A stretch of 22,172 nucleotides of DNA from JAKVCB01 sp963578605. GTDB taxonomy: Bacteria > Planctomycetota > Planctomycetia > Pirellulales > Lacipirellulaceae. Location: positions 1 to 22,172 of the forward strand of contig CAUZEA010000096.1 in the NCBI GenBank assembly GCA_963578605.1. Direction: 5' to 3'. Below are positions 1-8,990 of this stretch, in pieces. Both the position numbers and the translations under genes were made by a program. Under the pieces are notes generated by a model that was not told the origin of the DNA, did no database searches, and saw only the letters and a program-made list of their open reading frames with translations. Each line of letters opens with the position of its first letter. Position 1 is the stretch's first letter.

Positions 1-940
1 CAAGCTGCACATGCACCAGTTCTGGACGATTAACCACACGTAATCGCAAGTTCGTGACCCGATCGTCGCCACCATAAACGTCGAAGGTCAGGTCATCGCG
101 AACATTTTTGAACACGTAACGGTAGGCTTGATGTTTGTCGCGACCGGCAACCGCCGAGCCAACACGGGTGAGGTAATCCTGGCCGCGGCGGCCATCTGGC
201 AATTGAAATCGAATCTGCACCTTGCTGGGGGCTTGTAGTCGACCCTCGATATCGGCGTGGACCGTCAACTCAAAGTCATCGTGGCGGGCCATGGTAGCGA
301 TCCGATAACCATCTTCTTGCTCCGTGAAGTCAAGCACCGTCAACCTTACCTGCCGAGGCCAGGACTCGCCCGAGAGGGCAAGTCGCCTGAGAAAGATGTT
401 CGTGGTGTTTTTGGCAAAACAACCAAACAGGGCGATCGATACCGCAAGAAACAACGCGATAGCAGCAGCCCGACGCACCGCACGCGTATCGAGCAACCTG
501 CCAAGTTGGATCTTCGACACCGCTTCGGTGGCAGCCACACATGTCCGGCGGGAAAACTCCTCCCGCAACGGGTCTGGTGAACCGTAGTCGCCAGCCAGTG
601 ATACAGCCGTGGCGACATGATCCGCCAGCCGCGGGTCGCTACGTTCCAACAAAAGCGCCAGGCTCGTATTCGACAGCGGCGCCACCAGACGCCGCAGGAG
701 ATACCGGTAGGTAACCAACAGCAACACAGCAACCGCAACAATCCATCCCAGCAGGCGGAAGTCAACACCGGGCTCCAATCCCCAATCGACCAGCAGGCCA
801 ATCCAAAACAGGCACCCCAGGCATACCACAACTGCAGCCACTCCCTCCGCAGCGACATACAGCCGGATTGACCGCCGCAAGCGGGCAAGCACGGCACCAA
901 CGGCTGTGGGAATCTTGATGTTCGTAGAAGATGAAAGCAT
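1..940 (-). CDS. Multi-helix membrane protein of the MoxR/VWA operon (DUF4175-like), 3' end outside window
   Basis: The frame is open from an ATG at 940 to the left edge (313 codons, no stop), so the C-terminus is missing. The N-terminus shows two hydrophobic segments at about residues 31-51 and 62-81. A soluble stretch follows with LALLLERSDPRLADHVATAV (residues about 94-113), then a third helix at about 156-174 and a beta-rich hydrophilic region to the edge. This helix pattern, with an 'ERxxPxLxDxxxTAV'-like segment, resembles the large DUF4175-like or uncharacterised membrane proteins that close MoxR/DUF58/VWA operons in planctomycetes; that is family knowledge and not proven here. An in-frame TAA lies about 30 nt upstream, so the start is well bounded, though GTG at 943 is an alternative. 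The preceding operon gene stops 74 nt upstream, consistent with co-transcription. The molecular function is unknown. Confidence 0.8.
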   Translation of the reverse strand, partial: MLSSSTNIKIPTAVGAVLARLRRSIRLYVAAEGVAAVVVCLGCLFWIGLLVDWGLEPGVDFRLLGWIVAVAVLLLVTYRYLLRRLVAPLSNTSLALLLERSDPRLADHVATAVSLAGDYGSPDPLREEFSRRTCVAATEAVSKIQLGRLLDTRAVRRAAAIALFLAVSIALFGCFAKNTTNIFLRRLALSGESWPRQVRLTVLDFTEQEDGYRIATMARHDDFELTVHADIEGRLQAPSKVQIRFQLPDGRRGQDYLTRVGSAVAGRDKHQAYRYVFKNVRDDLTFDVYGGDDRVTNLRLRVVNRPELVHVQL

Positions 941-1014
941 CACAGGAGTCGAACCAGGAAATGATCGAGGGAATTAAATCACCGGCGATGGAAAACTCTT
1001 GAACCTTTTGGCAA

Positions 1015-3477
1015 TCAGGCGAGACGGCACAACCGTCGGAGGATCCACTCCAAAAACAAAGCACCACAAATCACACCAAGTAACCAATGAACCTGGGCCC
1101 GGGCAAATTTTTCATCGGGCGCGCCATCGAACACTCGGGTTTCCGTGCGATCGGGGATTCGGGCAGCGACAGGTAACACGTCGGCATCACCCTGAAGGGC
1201 GACCGTCAATTCCGGGTAGTAAGCCCCCCCCGTTACGTCGGCAACGGCAGCAAGCAGGCTGGCATTGCGTTCAGGGGCCAGACGCTCGAGGTCCGTAGCC
1301 CGCACCTCAATTCGCCTCATCAACTGTTGGTCGACCCGATCTGGCACGGTGAGCATGATTTCGTAAATCCCTGGCTGACTGGCCGAGAACTGTCCCACAA
1401 AGACACCGGGTTGATCAGCCATTGCCGTCAAACTGATCGACTCGGTCAGCTGATCGGGACGAATCAATTGGACAGGAGTCGACGCTGCCAGCAGCGGTTC
1501 GTGCTGTTGGTCGGTGAGGCGTGCCCGCACAACGACCGTTTCCCCCAAGTCAACCCTGTCGCGTTCAACCATCAAGGCCCCGCGTGAGGAACCTCGCAAG
1601 AGGCGACCCTGGCTGACGTGCCGAATGACTTTGGTGTAGAAGGTATCGAAATAGGTAGGGTCAACCATGCGAAGTCGCCACAATTCAGGACTTCCCAGGT
1701 AGAAAACACGTCCAGCGCCATAGAAATGCCCGGCGAGGTAAACGGGGTGATTCTCCCCACTGCCGAACTCCGGGTTCGCAAACCGCCCATAAACAGTGGC
1801 CCCGCGCTTTGGTCCTTTGACTGCAAAATATCCGTAAACTCCAGACCAACTTTGCCAGGCGGCCAGGCTGTCGGCAGCCGTCCCCTCCAACCACAAGAAC
1901 TCAGCTTCCCGTCCCGCACGATCGAGTTCGATGGGCCAGGCAATTTCGCCGGCAAAATGACCGTCGTCCAGCAGGGTAAACCGCCGCTGAAATTCGACCG
2001 GATAAAGCGGTTTGAGGGTGGCATGCTCCGTACTCCGAATCCAGCGGGCAGTTTGCACCGGTCCGGCAGTGCAAATAAGCCCTCCCGCTTCATTGGCAAC
2101 CCATCCATCAAGCAGTTCGATTTGGGCCGCGTCAAGTTTTGTCCAATCGGGATCGATGGCGACAACACAGTCGTACTCGTAGAGGTCGTTTTTTTGCTTC
2201 GGGAAGCCCTTGAGGATGCGATCGGCCTCCTGGGAGATATCTGACAACGCCGACTGCAAGAGGACGTCGACCTCCATGCTGGGATCCCGGAAAAGCAAAG
2301 TCCGCAGGAACCGGTAATCACGTGAGGGGCCCCCGGCAACCAGCAGTACGCGTGTCTTGCGGTCGACAATGTCAACCTCAATCTCCCGACGGTTATCTTC
2401 TCGATTGGTATCTCCGGCGAGTTGATTGATTTCAACCGCGTATTTAAATCTTCCCACCGCGGGCGATTCGAGCTCGAAGCGAATCGGAATCAACTCGCCA
2501 CTGGCTCCCAGCACGATGCGTTCTCTTGCAATCTGTTCACGGGGTGCTGCCGGGTCGTCGGCAGGCTGACGGGTCAGTTCGGCTTGAACCGTACGGCCTG
2601 CGAACCCACTCCCTTGGACATGGGCCGTGACGGTGAGCAAATCGCCGGGGAACGCGCGGCGCGGGGCAACGAGATCGCTGACCAGCACGCTCCGCTGAGG
2701 CTCGACCGAACCAATCCCCACGGTGAAAACGGGTACACCTGTCGTTTGCGCCAATTCAGCGGCGGCAACTGCTTTGCTACCAGCGTTTTCGACTCCGTCA
2801 CTGATGAGGACGATCCCGGACAGAGAACCCTGGCGAGGCATCTCGAGTTCCAGTCGGAGCGCATCGCCAACACGTGTTTCGGCGCCACGTGGCTGGAGCA
2901 TTTCCACCCAATCGTACTGCTGCTGCTCGGAGGAATCGGCTGGCGCAACAGCGGTTTCGCCATCACCAGCCGAATCAGTTTCTCTGTCGAGCATCGCAAG
3001 TTGCACCACTTCTGAATCAAAACCGGCTACGATGACGTTGTTGCTCTTGCGCAAATCGTCGAGCAACGGGGATTCCTCAAGAGCAGCGGCTACGCGTTCA
3101 TACCGTGCTTCAACGGACTTGCCGTCGGTGATCCCCATACTCTGGCTCACATCGACAAGTACGACGACTTCACCGTCAGCAACGATTTCGCGCGTGGTGC
3201 GTTTCTCCAATTCGAGAAAAAAGAAGAGCAAGCCAGCCAGTGCCGTACAACGAAGCAGCAACAACCCCCAGCGTGTGCCGACACTTAACTCCTGGGTATC
3301 GCGGCGGTACAGCAATCCTACGCCGAGCAAAAGCACCAGGGTTACCAACACGACTGCAACGAACAGAAGGCGGGGATCGCTGGCCTCGCGGATTCGCGCG
3401 AATTCGTAGCTCTGGCGTTGCGATTCCGCAAGCAGGGGAGCAAACTCGAAGCCAAAACTGGTAAGCAGGGTGCTCAA
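1015..3477 (-). CDS. VWA-domain membrane protein with glutamine-amidotransferase-like middle region
   Basis: An 820-residue protein if it starts at TTG 3477. Two helices lie near residues 37-58 and 70-88, followed by a von Willebrand A domain starting near 103 with the MIDAS signature DVSQS (about 109-113). A Rossmann-like segment beginning TRVLLVAGGPSRDYRFLR resembles the class I glutamine-amidotransferase-like domain common in these VWA proteins. After a beta-rich region comes a C-terminal helix (WLLGVICGALFLEWIL). No catalytic Cys triad was identified, so enzymatic activity should not be assumed. The TTG start overlaps the upstream gene's TGA as TTGA, and GAGAGG lies just before it. An ATG at 3549 would add 24 unlikely residues and a 76-nt overlap. 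Probably a membrane-anchored, metal-dependent adhesion or assembly partner of the MoxR ATPase encoded upstream. Confidence 0.92.
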   Translation of the reverse strand: MSTLLTSFGFEFAPLLAESQRQSYEFARIREASDPRLLFVAVVLVTLVLLLGVGLLYRRDTQELSVGTRWGLLLLRCTALAGLLFFFLELEKRTTREIVADGEVVVLVDVSQSMGITDGKSVEARYERVAAALEESPLLDDLRKSNNVIVAGFDSEVVQLAMLDRETDSAGDGETAVAPADSSEQQQYDWVEMLQPRGAETRVGDALRLELEMPRQGSLSGIVLISDGVENAGSKAVAAAELAQTTGVPVFTVGIGSVEPQRSVLVSDLVAPRRAFPGDLLTVTAHVQGSGFAGRTVQAELTRQPADDPAAPREQIARERIVLGASGELIPIRFELESPAVGRFKYAVEINQLAGDTNREDNRREIEVDIVDRKTRVLLVAGGPSRDYRFLRTLLFRDPSMEVDVLLQSALSDISQEADRILKGFPKQKNDLYEYDCVVAIDPDWTKLDAAQIELLDGWVANEAGGLICTAGPVQTARWIRSTEHATLKPLYPVEFQRRFTLLDDGHFAGEIAWPIELDRAGREAEFLWLEGTAADSLAAWQSWSGVYGYFAVKGPKRGATVYGRFANPEFGSGENHPVYLAGHFYGAGRVFYLGSPELWRLRMVDPTYFDTFYTKVIRHVSQGRLLRGSSRGALMVERDRVDLGETVVVRARLTDQQHEPLLAASTPVQLIRPDQLTESISLTAMADQPGVFVGQFSASQPGIYEIMLTVPDRVDQQLMRRIEVRATDLERLAPERNASLLAAVADVTGGAYYPELTVALQGDADVLPVAARIPDRTETRVFDGAPDEKFARAQVHWLLGVICGALFLEWILRRLCRLA

Positions 3478-5708
3478 AGGCCTCTCACTTTCGTCGTGGC
3501 TGGGTGGTAACTTGCCAGATAGGCCAACAGTTGTTCGCACAGCAAACATGTAATGAGTACGGCGAGCAACGCACTGCTCATAGCAAAGCCAGCCGTTTTG
3601 TGTTCTTCAACACGAAGCTGGTCGGCATAGTGAAATTCGAAGCGTGCAGGGGCTAGTTGCCGCTCGATCTCGGCACGATCCAGAATTTCAAGGTCTCCTT
3701 CGAGACGGGGAACATTCACAGCAATTGACCGCAGCTCCTGCTTACCATCGACCGAGGTCAATTCGACCTGGTACAACCCACTGACGGCCACGTCGTCAAG
3801 TCGGGCCGTTAATTTTTCATCGACGACCTTGCCTTCGACGAGAATCTCTTGGTGTGGGCGACCGTCATGAGTGGGCAACCGAAACCGCATCGTGGTGGCA
3901 TACTGGCTTTCGTCGACAGATAATTCAATCGGATGACCAACTTCGCAATCGGGTTCGCTCACTTTTGTCGCGGTGAGGTAGCCCATCAACTCGTTTGCCA
4001 ACACGGGAAACACCGGATTGAGACTCCAATTTGACCAGGCCCCTAACGCCGTATCCGCAGGTGAGAGTTTGGTGAGGTGGGCCACAACCACCCCATTTCC
4101 ATACCGTTTTTCGACGACCAGTGGCGCACCTTCGCGAGTTTCGGCCAGGAGGGTCGTTTGGGGATCGATTTCAGCGTCCCACTCGGGAGTGACGGCATAG
4201 TAGTAGTTGATCATGACCAAGGGTAAAAAGCTGTTACGTTCACCCGCAAGTGCTCGAAAGAGTCGATGATCTGCAACGCGTACATCAGGCGCACTGTTCC
4301 CGTGGTCATCCAAGAGTTGTGTTGGCAGTTTCAGGGGCACGGGAAAGAACCCATTCCCTTCCCGATACAGTTTTTGGTTATAGTATTTCCGGTCCACATT
4401 TTCCCCGAGGAAGATCGCCAACCCACCGCCAACCCGTACATAATCTTGAATCTTCTCTTCTGCTGCAGGGCTCAACCGGTCAACATCGAGCAGGCAAATC
4501 GCCGCAAAGGGATCGAGCGATGCGACGTCCCGCAGAAATGCGGGTGGCTCGACGCGTGGTTGCCAGCCTGTTTGCACGGTCCCACCTGGGGCAATCGCCT
4601 TGGTGAGATAAAAAGCGTCCTGACCATCGAGGGACCCGTCGATGACCAAAATCGGTACGGCCGCCTGCAACTCACACGCAAAAAAGCGTTGATTGTCGAC
4701 CGTCACCGCATCGGCCTCGAGAGCTGCCTCAAGTTGATGCGTCCCGACTCCGGAAAATTGTGTGCGAAATCGCCGCTCTACTTCTTCCCCCGGAGGAATC
4801 TCCGGGAGGATAAGCGTCGGCAAGGCCGAGCCATCTTGCACCAGCCGCACGGCGACATCGCGTGCCGTTTGCTTTCCATAGTTGACCACCGAAACGACCA
4901 TCCAGGACTCAACGCCTGCGGCACGTAAACCGGATTCCGCAGCCAGGGAGGTGACGGCAAGATTCGGTCGGGGCCGGCGTACGCATTGCACCAGATGAAG
5001 ATACTCATATAATTCATTCAAATCGACGAGCAAATCGCGCAACTCATCACCGGGCTGGAAATGGCGGGCCCGCAAATCACTAACCACATGTAAGACTTGC
5101 GTTTCCTCTCCCGCAGTCTGGGGGAGTCGAGCCGCACCGCGGAGCGCCTCGGCAGGCCCCATATCGTCCTGGGTCACCGCAAGTGCCGCCAAGGTCGATT
5201 CAATTTTTTTCTGGAGTGGATCGCCTACCGGCTGATGGTAGAGTTGGGGCTCAGCTCCGGCGGTCAAGCTCGCCGCTTCGCTGAAAGTGAGTAACGTTAC
5301 CCACTGCTTACCGGCTTGCTGGCTGGCCTGACTGAAAATACGGCGGACGACCTGTTTGGCGCTTTCGAGTGCATTTCGTTCTTCAGCCTGGTCGCTCATG
5401 GAAAAACTGTCGTCGACCAATACGACGTGATGGGTGGTATGGGAGCCGAAAAAGCGTGCCCAAGAATCCTGAAGCATCAACCCGCCGAGCATCAACACGA
5501 GCACAGCAATGGCTACCATCCGCATCAGCAAGAGGAGTAGCTGCCGAAAAATAATCGACGTTCGGTTACGTCGCTGGCTTTCCCGCAGGAACATCATGGC
5601 AGCCCAGGAAATGGGCTTATGCCGTCTCAAATTAAGGAAGTGAATAATGAGCGGGACCACAACCAAGGGAAGTCCCACAGTTACCAGGAGGGGATACAAA
5701 AATGACAT
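3474..5708 (-). CDS. BatA-like N-terminal domain / VWA membrane protein
   Basis: A 744-residue protein. The N-terminus (FLYPLLVTVGLPLVVVPLII, then HFLNLRRHKPISWAAMMFL) is the characteristic BatA/Bacteroides aerotolerance N-terminal domain: a first helix at about 5-25, the 'LRRxKPIxWAAMxFL' juxtamembrane motif, and a second helix at about 58-80. A VWA domain follows, with VVLVDDSFSMSD placing the MIDAS DxSxS at residues 99-103. The middle holds CARDB-like beta domains and a GATase-like segment (VPILVIDGSLDGQDAFYL). A C-terminal helix lies at about 705-728. The start ATG has an upstream GAGG at 5718-5721 with 9-nt spacing. The stop overlaps the start of the next VWA gene. Together with the DUF58 and MoxR genes it forms a MoxR-VWA membrane module; the client is unknown. 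Confidence 0.95.
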   Translation of the reverse strand: MSFLYPLLVTVGLPLVVVPLIIHFLNLRRHKPISWAAMMFLRESQRRNRTSIIFRQLLLLLMRMVAIAVLVLMLGGLMLQDSWARFFGSHTTHHVVLVDDSFSMSDQAEERNALESAKQVVRRIFSQASQQAGKQWVTLLTFSEAASLTAGAEPQLYHQPVGDPLQKKIESTLAALAVTQDDMGPAEALRGAARLPQTAGEETQVLHVVSDLRARHFQPGDELRDLLVDLNELYEYLHLVQCVRRPRPNLAVTSLAAESGLRAAGVESWMVVSVVNYGKQTARDVAVRLVQDGSALPTLILPEIPPGEEVERRFRTQFSGVGTHQLEAALEADAVTVDNQRFFACELQAAVPILVIDGSLDGQDAFYLTKAIAPGGTVQTGWQPRVEPPAFLRDVASLDPFAAICLLDVDRLSPAAEEKIQDYVRVGGGLAIFLGENVDRKYYNQKLYREGNGFFPVPLKLPTQLLDDHGNSAPDVRVADHRLFRALAGERNSFLPLVMINYYYAVTPEWDAEIDPQTTLLAETREGAPLVVEKRYGNGVVVAHLTKLSPADTALGAWSNWSLNPVFPVLANELMGYLTATKVSEPDCEVGHPIELSVDESQYATTMRFRLPTHDGRPHQEILVEGKVVDEKLTARLDDVAVSGLYQVELTSVDGKQELRSIAVNVPRLEGDLEILDRAEIERQLAPARFEFHYADQLRVEEHKTAGFAMSSALLAVLITCLLCEQLLAYLASYHPATTKVRGL

Positions 5709-5727
5709 ATCAGGGGACCTCGTTGAA

Positions 5728-6636
5728 TCAGACGCCGCGGCGTAGACTGTTCATTCGGCGACTGAGCAATGTCAGCAGAGCTGCATCAAAGGGATCGCTG
5801 GAACGTACCAGCGCGTATTCGACGCCGTTGACAGCGGATCCTCGCCTGACGGCGGCGAGGAACTGGCCAAGCGAGCGAAGGTATCCCTCGCGGAGCGCAC
5901 GAGGATTACAACGGAGTTTTTCGGCCGACTCCATCCCCTCAAACCGCGCCGGTCCCGCAAATGGAAAATCCAATTCATCGTCATCCATGATGTGAAACAA
6001 GAGAACGTCGTGTCCCCGTTGGCGCAGGACCTGCAACCCCGCCAGCGTTTCTTCAACATCGGCGAGCAAGTCGGAAACAACGATCATCATCCCGCGCTGT
6101 GGATACCGCTGGGCGGCGGTCCGAAACATGGCTTCGAGCGATGTTTTCTCACCCGGCTGCACTGATTCGAGTGACCGCAAAATACTGGCGAGATGAGCTC
6201 TGCCGGTGCGTAGTGGAACGGCCTGGCGAACTTCTTCTGCAAAAGTCAAGCAGCCAACCGCGTCTTGCTGCCGCAACAAGAGCAAGGCCAGGGCGGCAGC
6301 GGCCGTGGTGGCATATTCATACTTGGTCATGGCGCCACGCCCGTAGTTCATACTGGCGGAGATGTCGACCAACAACGTTGCCCGCAGATTGGTATCCTCT
6401 TCGTATTGCTTGACATACAAGCGATCTTGTTTGGCCCACACCTTCCAATCAATGTGGCGGAGATCGTCGCCACGGGTATATTGCCGGTGCTGGCGAAACT
6501 CGAGCGACTGGCCGTAATAGGGACTTCGGTGCAAACCGCTCATCAAGCCTTCGACGATATGTCGTGCGCGAATCTCAAGTCCTCCCAGACGGCGAACCAC
6601 CTCGGGAAGTAACAATGTTCGATTGGCTGTCGCCAT
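5728..6636 (-). CDS. DUF58 domain-containing protein (VWA-like fold)
   Basis: A 302-residue soluble protein. The DUF58 hallmark RGDDLRHIDWKVWAK lies at about residues 55-69, and a degenerate MIDAS-type strand LLVDISASM is at 88-96. The fold continues as a VWA-like domain to the C-terminus. DUF58 proteins are regularly encoded directly after MoxR ATPases and are thought to work with them; the biochemical role is unknown. The start is taken at ATG 6636 because MATANRTLLLPEVVRRLGGL matches where DUF58 proteins of this type begin. An upstream in-frame ATG at 6720 would add 28 residues with no family-like character. No strong Shine-Dalgarno is visible. The gene ends 19 nt before the BatA-like gene. 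Confidence 0.94.
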   Translation of the reverse strand: MATANRTLLLPEVVRRLGGLEIRARHIVEGLMSGLHRSPYYGQSLEFRQHRQYTRGDDLRHIDWKVWAKQDRLYVKQYEEDTNLRATLLVDISASMNYGRGAMTKYEYATTAAAALALLLLRQQDAVGCLTFAEEVRQAVPLRTGRAHLASILRSLESVQPGEKTSLEAMFRTAAQRYPQRGMMIVVSDLLADVEETLAGLQVLRQRGHDVLLFHIMDDDELDFPFAGPARFEGMESAEKLRCNPRALREGYLRSLGQFLAAVRRGSAVNGVEYALVRSSDPFDAALLTLLSRRMNSLRRGV

Positions 6637-6761
6637 TTTCGAGTCACCCAGTTTAACGATGGCTATCGGACGGATGCATTGCCCCTTGCAGTGGTAGCCT
6701 GTTTGCCCGACGTCTGCCAAACAGCGGGGTCGGTTGGCCGTAGCTACGTTCGGTTTCTGCC

Positions 6762-7826
6762 CTACGATACGAACAACTGTTGAAAGCGATCATCCCGAGC
6801 AAGTTCATCTTCGTGGGAGGGGGTTGTCTCCAGCAGCCGGTCGATGACATCATCGCTCGTGATTCCTTCACTTTCGGCAGCAAAGTTGGCCACAATCCGG
6901 TGACGCAGTACGGGCCTGGCAAGTTCCTGAATGTCCTCGGTTGCCACGTGCGGGCGCCCCGCCATCAAGGCCCGCGCTTTGGAACCGAGAATCAAATACT
7001 GGACCGCTCTTGGGCCAGCCCCCCACGCCAAATGCTCTTGAACGAAATCGGCAGCACCTGGCTGCCCGACGCGGGTCTGACGAACCAACGCCAGTGTGTA
7101 GCGGGTGAGGTGGTCACTGATCGGTACGCTGCGGACGACGTGCTGCAGATCGATGATCTCTTCGGGAGACAGCACTGGATCAACATGATCGTCGATATTG
7201 GAGGTGGTACGGCGGGCCACCTCAAACTCGTCATCAAAGCTGGGATAAGAGACCAGGACTTTGAACATAAAGCGATCTTGCTGTGCTTCCGGCAGCGAGT
7301 ACGTTCCTTCCTGTTCGATCGGATTCTGCGTGGCAAGCACCAGAAACGGTTCGCCAAGTTCGTGTCGTACACGCCCCACCGAAACGTGCCGTTCTTGCAT
7401 GGCCTCCAGAAGGGCTGCCTGGGTCTTGGGAGGAGTACGATTTATTTCATCGGCGAGAATGACATGCGAGAAGATGGGCCCGGCCAGAAACCGCATTTCA
7501 CGTGCGCCGGTCGATTTGTTCTCTTCGATGATGTCGGTGCCGATAATGTCGGCGGGCATCAAGTCGGGGGTGAACTGGATGCGGCTGAAGGTCAAATTCA
7601 ATGAACGGGCCAGCGTGCTGATCATGAGTGTTTTCGCCAGGCCAGGTACTCCTTCCAGCAGACAGTGCCCGCGACTGAACAACGCGATCAAAAGTTGATC
7701 GATCACCTCCTGTTGGCCAACCACGACGCGAGCTAATTGCGTTCGAATCTCATCCGCCGCAGTAACCAGGCGGTCAATCGAAGATCCGTTAAGGGAGGGC
7801 TCTGATTTGTTCATGATGGGTTCCAT
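6762..7826 (-). CDS. MoxR-family AAA+ ATPase
   Basis: A 354-residue protein with complete AAA+ machinery. Walker A is GVPGLAKT (59-66), Walker B is VILADE (122-127) followed by the MoxR-typical INRTPPKTQAALLEAMQE, sensor 1 is ATQNP (165-169), and the LPEAQQDRF element follows at about 178-186. A C-terminal helical lid (GPRAVQYLILGSKARALM) completes the family length. MoxR ATPases are ATP-driven chaperones that act on VWA-domain partners; here those partners are plausibly the DUF58 and two VWA proteins encoded directly downstream. The start could be ATG 7826 or ATG 7814; neither has a clear Shine-Dalgarno. The gap to the downstream DUF58 gene is 125 nt and to the upstream toroid gene 36 nt. 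Confidence 0.96.
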   Translation of the reverse strand: MEPIMNKSEPSLNGSSIDRLVTAADEIRTQLARVVVGQQEVIDQLLIALFSRGHCLLEGVPGLAKTLMISTLARSLNLTFSRIQFTPDLMPADIIGTDIIEENKSTGAREMRFLAGPIFSHVILADEINRTPPKTQAALLEAMQERHVSVGRVRHELGEPFLVLATQNPIEQEGTYSLPEAQQDRFMFKVLVSYPSFDDEFEVARRTTSNIDDHVDPVLSPEEIIDLQHVVRSVPISDHLTRYTLALVRQTRVGQPGAADFVQEHLAWGAGPRAVQYLILGSKARALMAGRPHVATEDIQELARPVLRHRIVANFAAESEGITSDDVIDRLLETTPSHEDELARDDRFQQLFVS

Positions 7827-7862
7827 AGGAAAGGAGGAAAACCAGCGTACCCTCCAGGGCGG

Positions 7863-8966
7863 TTATCGCTGATAGATTGGCAGACAGGCGTTGTCGATTT
7901 GAAGGATGATCAGGTTCAGGGCGGTGGTATAGACGGGGCCAATATAGCCTTCGGCCCAGTGGTATCCCATCCCCTTGGGCAATGGCACCTCCTTCGCCTC
8001 GCGGAGCAGCTTACGCCGGACCTGATCGCGATAACCACGCCAGGTGGTGCCACCTTCTCGATACTGGACTTGGGTGTAATAAAAATGTGCATAATGCCAA
8101 TGGCCGTACGACGTTTGCGAACCGACCCCCAGATTATTTCGACAGTATTCGAGCATCCGGGGAACAAATTTATCATCGTATTCGCCAGCATTGAATAGAC
8201 AAGCGACCGCGGCGGCGGTGATGGCTGGCCGACCGCCACCTCCTTTCGAACTGTACTGGACCCCGCCTTCAGGTAGGGTGCAACCCTTGATATACGCGAC
8301 AGCCTTGTCGATGACTTCACGGGGCACAAAAATCCCGGCATTACGACACCCGCGCAATCCTTGGACCTGGGTTATCGTGGTCGAACCTTCATCGAATCCA
8401 TTACCGTCTTTGGCACTCACGTAGCCCCATCCGCCTGCCTTCGTCTGCGCCTGGCCAGTGAAGGTAACGGCGGTAGTCAAGACACGAATCAAATCTGCGC
8501 GACGGTCAATATCTTCCTCTTCACCAAGCACCTGGGAGAGAAACAGCATGGCAAATCCGTGCCCGTAGGTGTAACGGTCATCACGACGTGGATCACCAAT
8601 CAATCCGTTGGGACGACTCTGCCGAACCAGGTAATCGACGGCACGTCGAATGTTGCTGGCATACCTGCCCTGGGTCGGCGTGGACCCTTCCGAAAGCATG
8701 GCAAGCCCCGCCAGAGCAGTCATCGCCGTTGGATAACGTCCCTGGGCCGTCCAGTGGCCAAGTTCATGTTGCTCGTGGGCAAGCCAACCCAAACCACCTT
8801 GAATGACGGTGCGGAGTTGATTCCCATCACCCGCATCCGCCGCCAAAGTCGCCCGCGGGTTGAGCGCGAGCGACACCCCGACCACCAACCAGGGTCCCCA
8901 GGCAGCAGCGGTCGACCAAGGGCAACGTTGGGCGATGCCAGCGATGGTTAACGAAAGGTTTTTCAC
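7863..8966 (-). CDS. Exported prenyltransferase/squalene-cyclase-fold (QW-repeat) protein
   Basis: A 367-residue protein read from a GTG start at 8966, with GAGGA 4 nt upstream. An N-terminal hydrophobic segment (about 19-36) and a likely signal-peptidase site near ATLAADA (39-45) suggest export. The rest is an alpha/alpha-toroid of the terpenoid-cyclase/prenyltransferase type. QW-like repeats are visible, for example WLAHEQHELGHW (about 61-72) and QAQTKAGGWGYVS (about 175-187). No DxDD or DCTAE catalytic motif is seen, so it is probably a structural or binding member and not a cyclase. It sits 24 nt after the large PQQ-propeller gene and 36 nt before moxR. This suggests an envelope role tied to that operon, but substrate and partner are unknown. 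Confidence 0.9.
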   Translation of the reverse strand: MKNLSLTIAGIAQRCPWSTAAAWGPWLVVGVSLALNPRATLAADAGDGNQLRTVIQGGLGWLAHEQHELGHWTAQGRYPTAMTALAGLAMLSEGSTPTQGRYASNIRRAVDYLVRQSRPNGLIGDPRRDDRYTYGHGFAMLFLSQVLGEEEDIDRRADLIRVLTTAVTFTGQAQTKAGGWGYVSAKDGNGFDEGSTTITQVQGLRGCRNAGIFVPREVIDKAVAYIKGCTLPEGGVQYSSKGGGGRPAITAAAVACLFNAGEYDDKFVPRMLEYCRNNLGVGSQTSYGHWHYAHFYYTQVQYREGGTTWRGYRDQVRRKLLREAKEVPLPKGMGYHWAEGYIGPVYTTALNLIILQIDNACLPIYQR

Positions 8967-8990
8967 ACGGTCCTCAATCCGCGGCGCGGC

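Noticed and set aside
1572..2435. 287-codon minus-strand frame inside the VWA gene
   Set aside because: It overlaps a well-supported gene in another frame, is Ser/Arg/Pro-rich, and has no domain.
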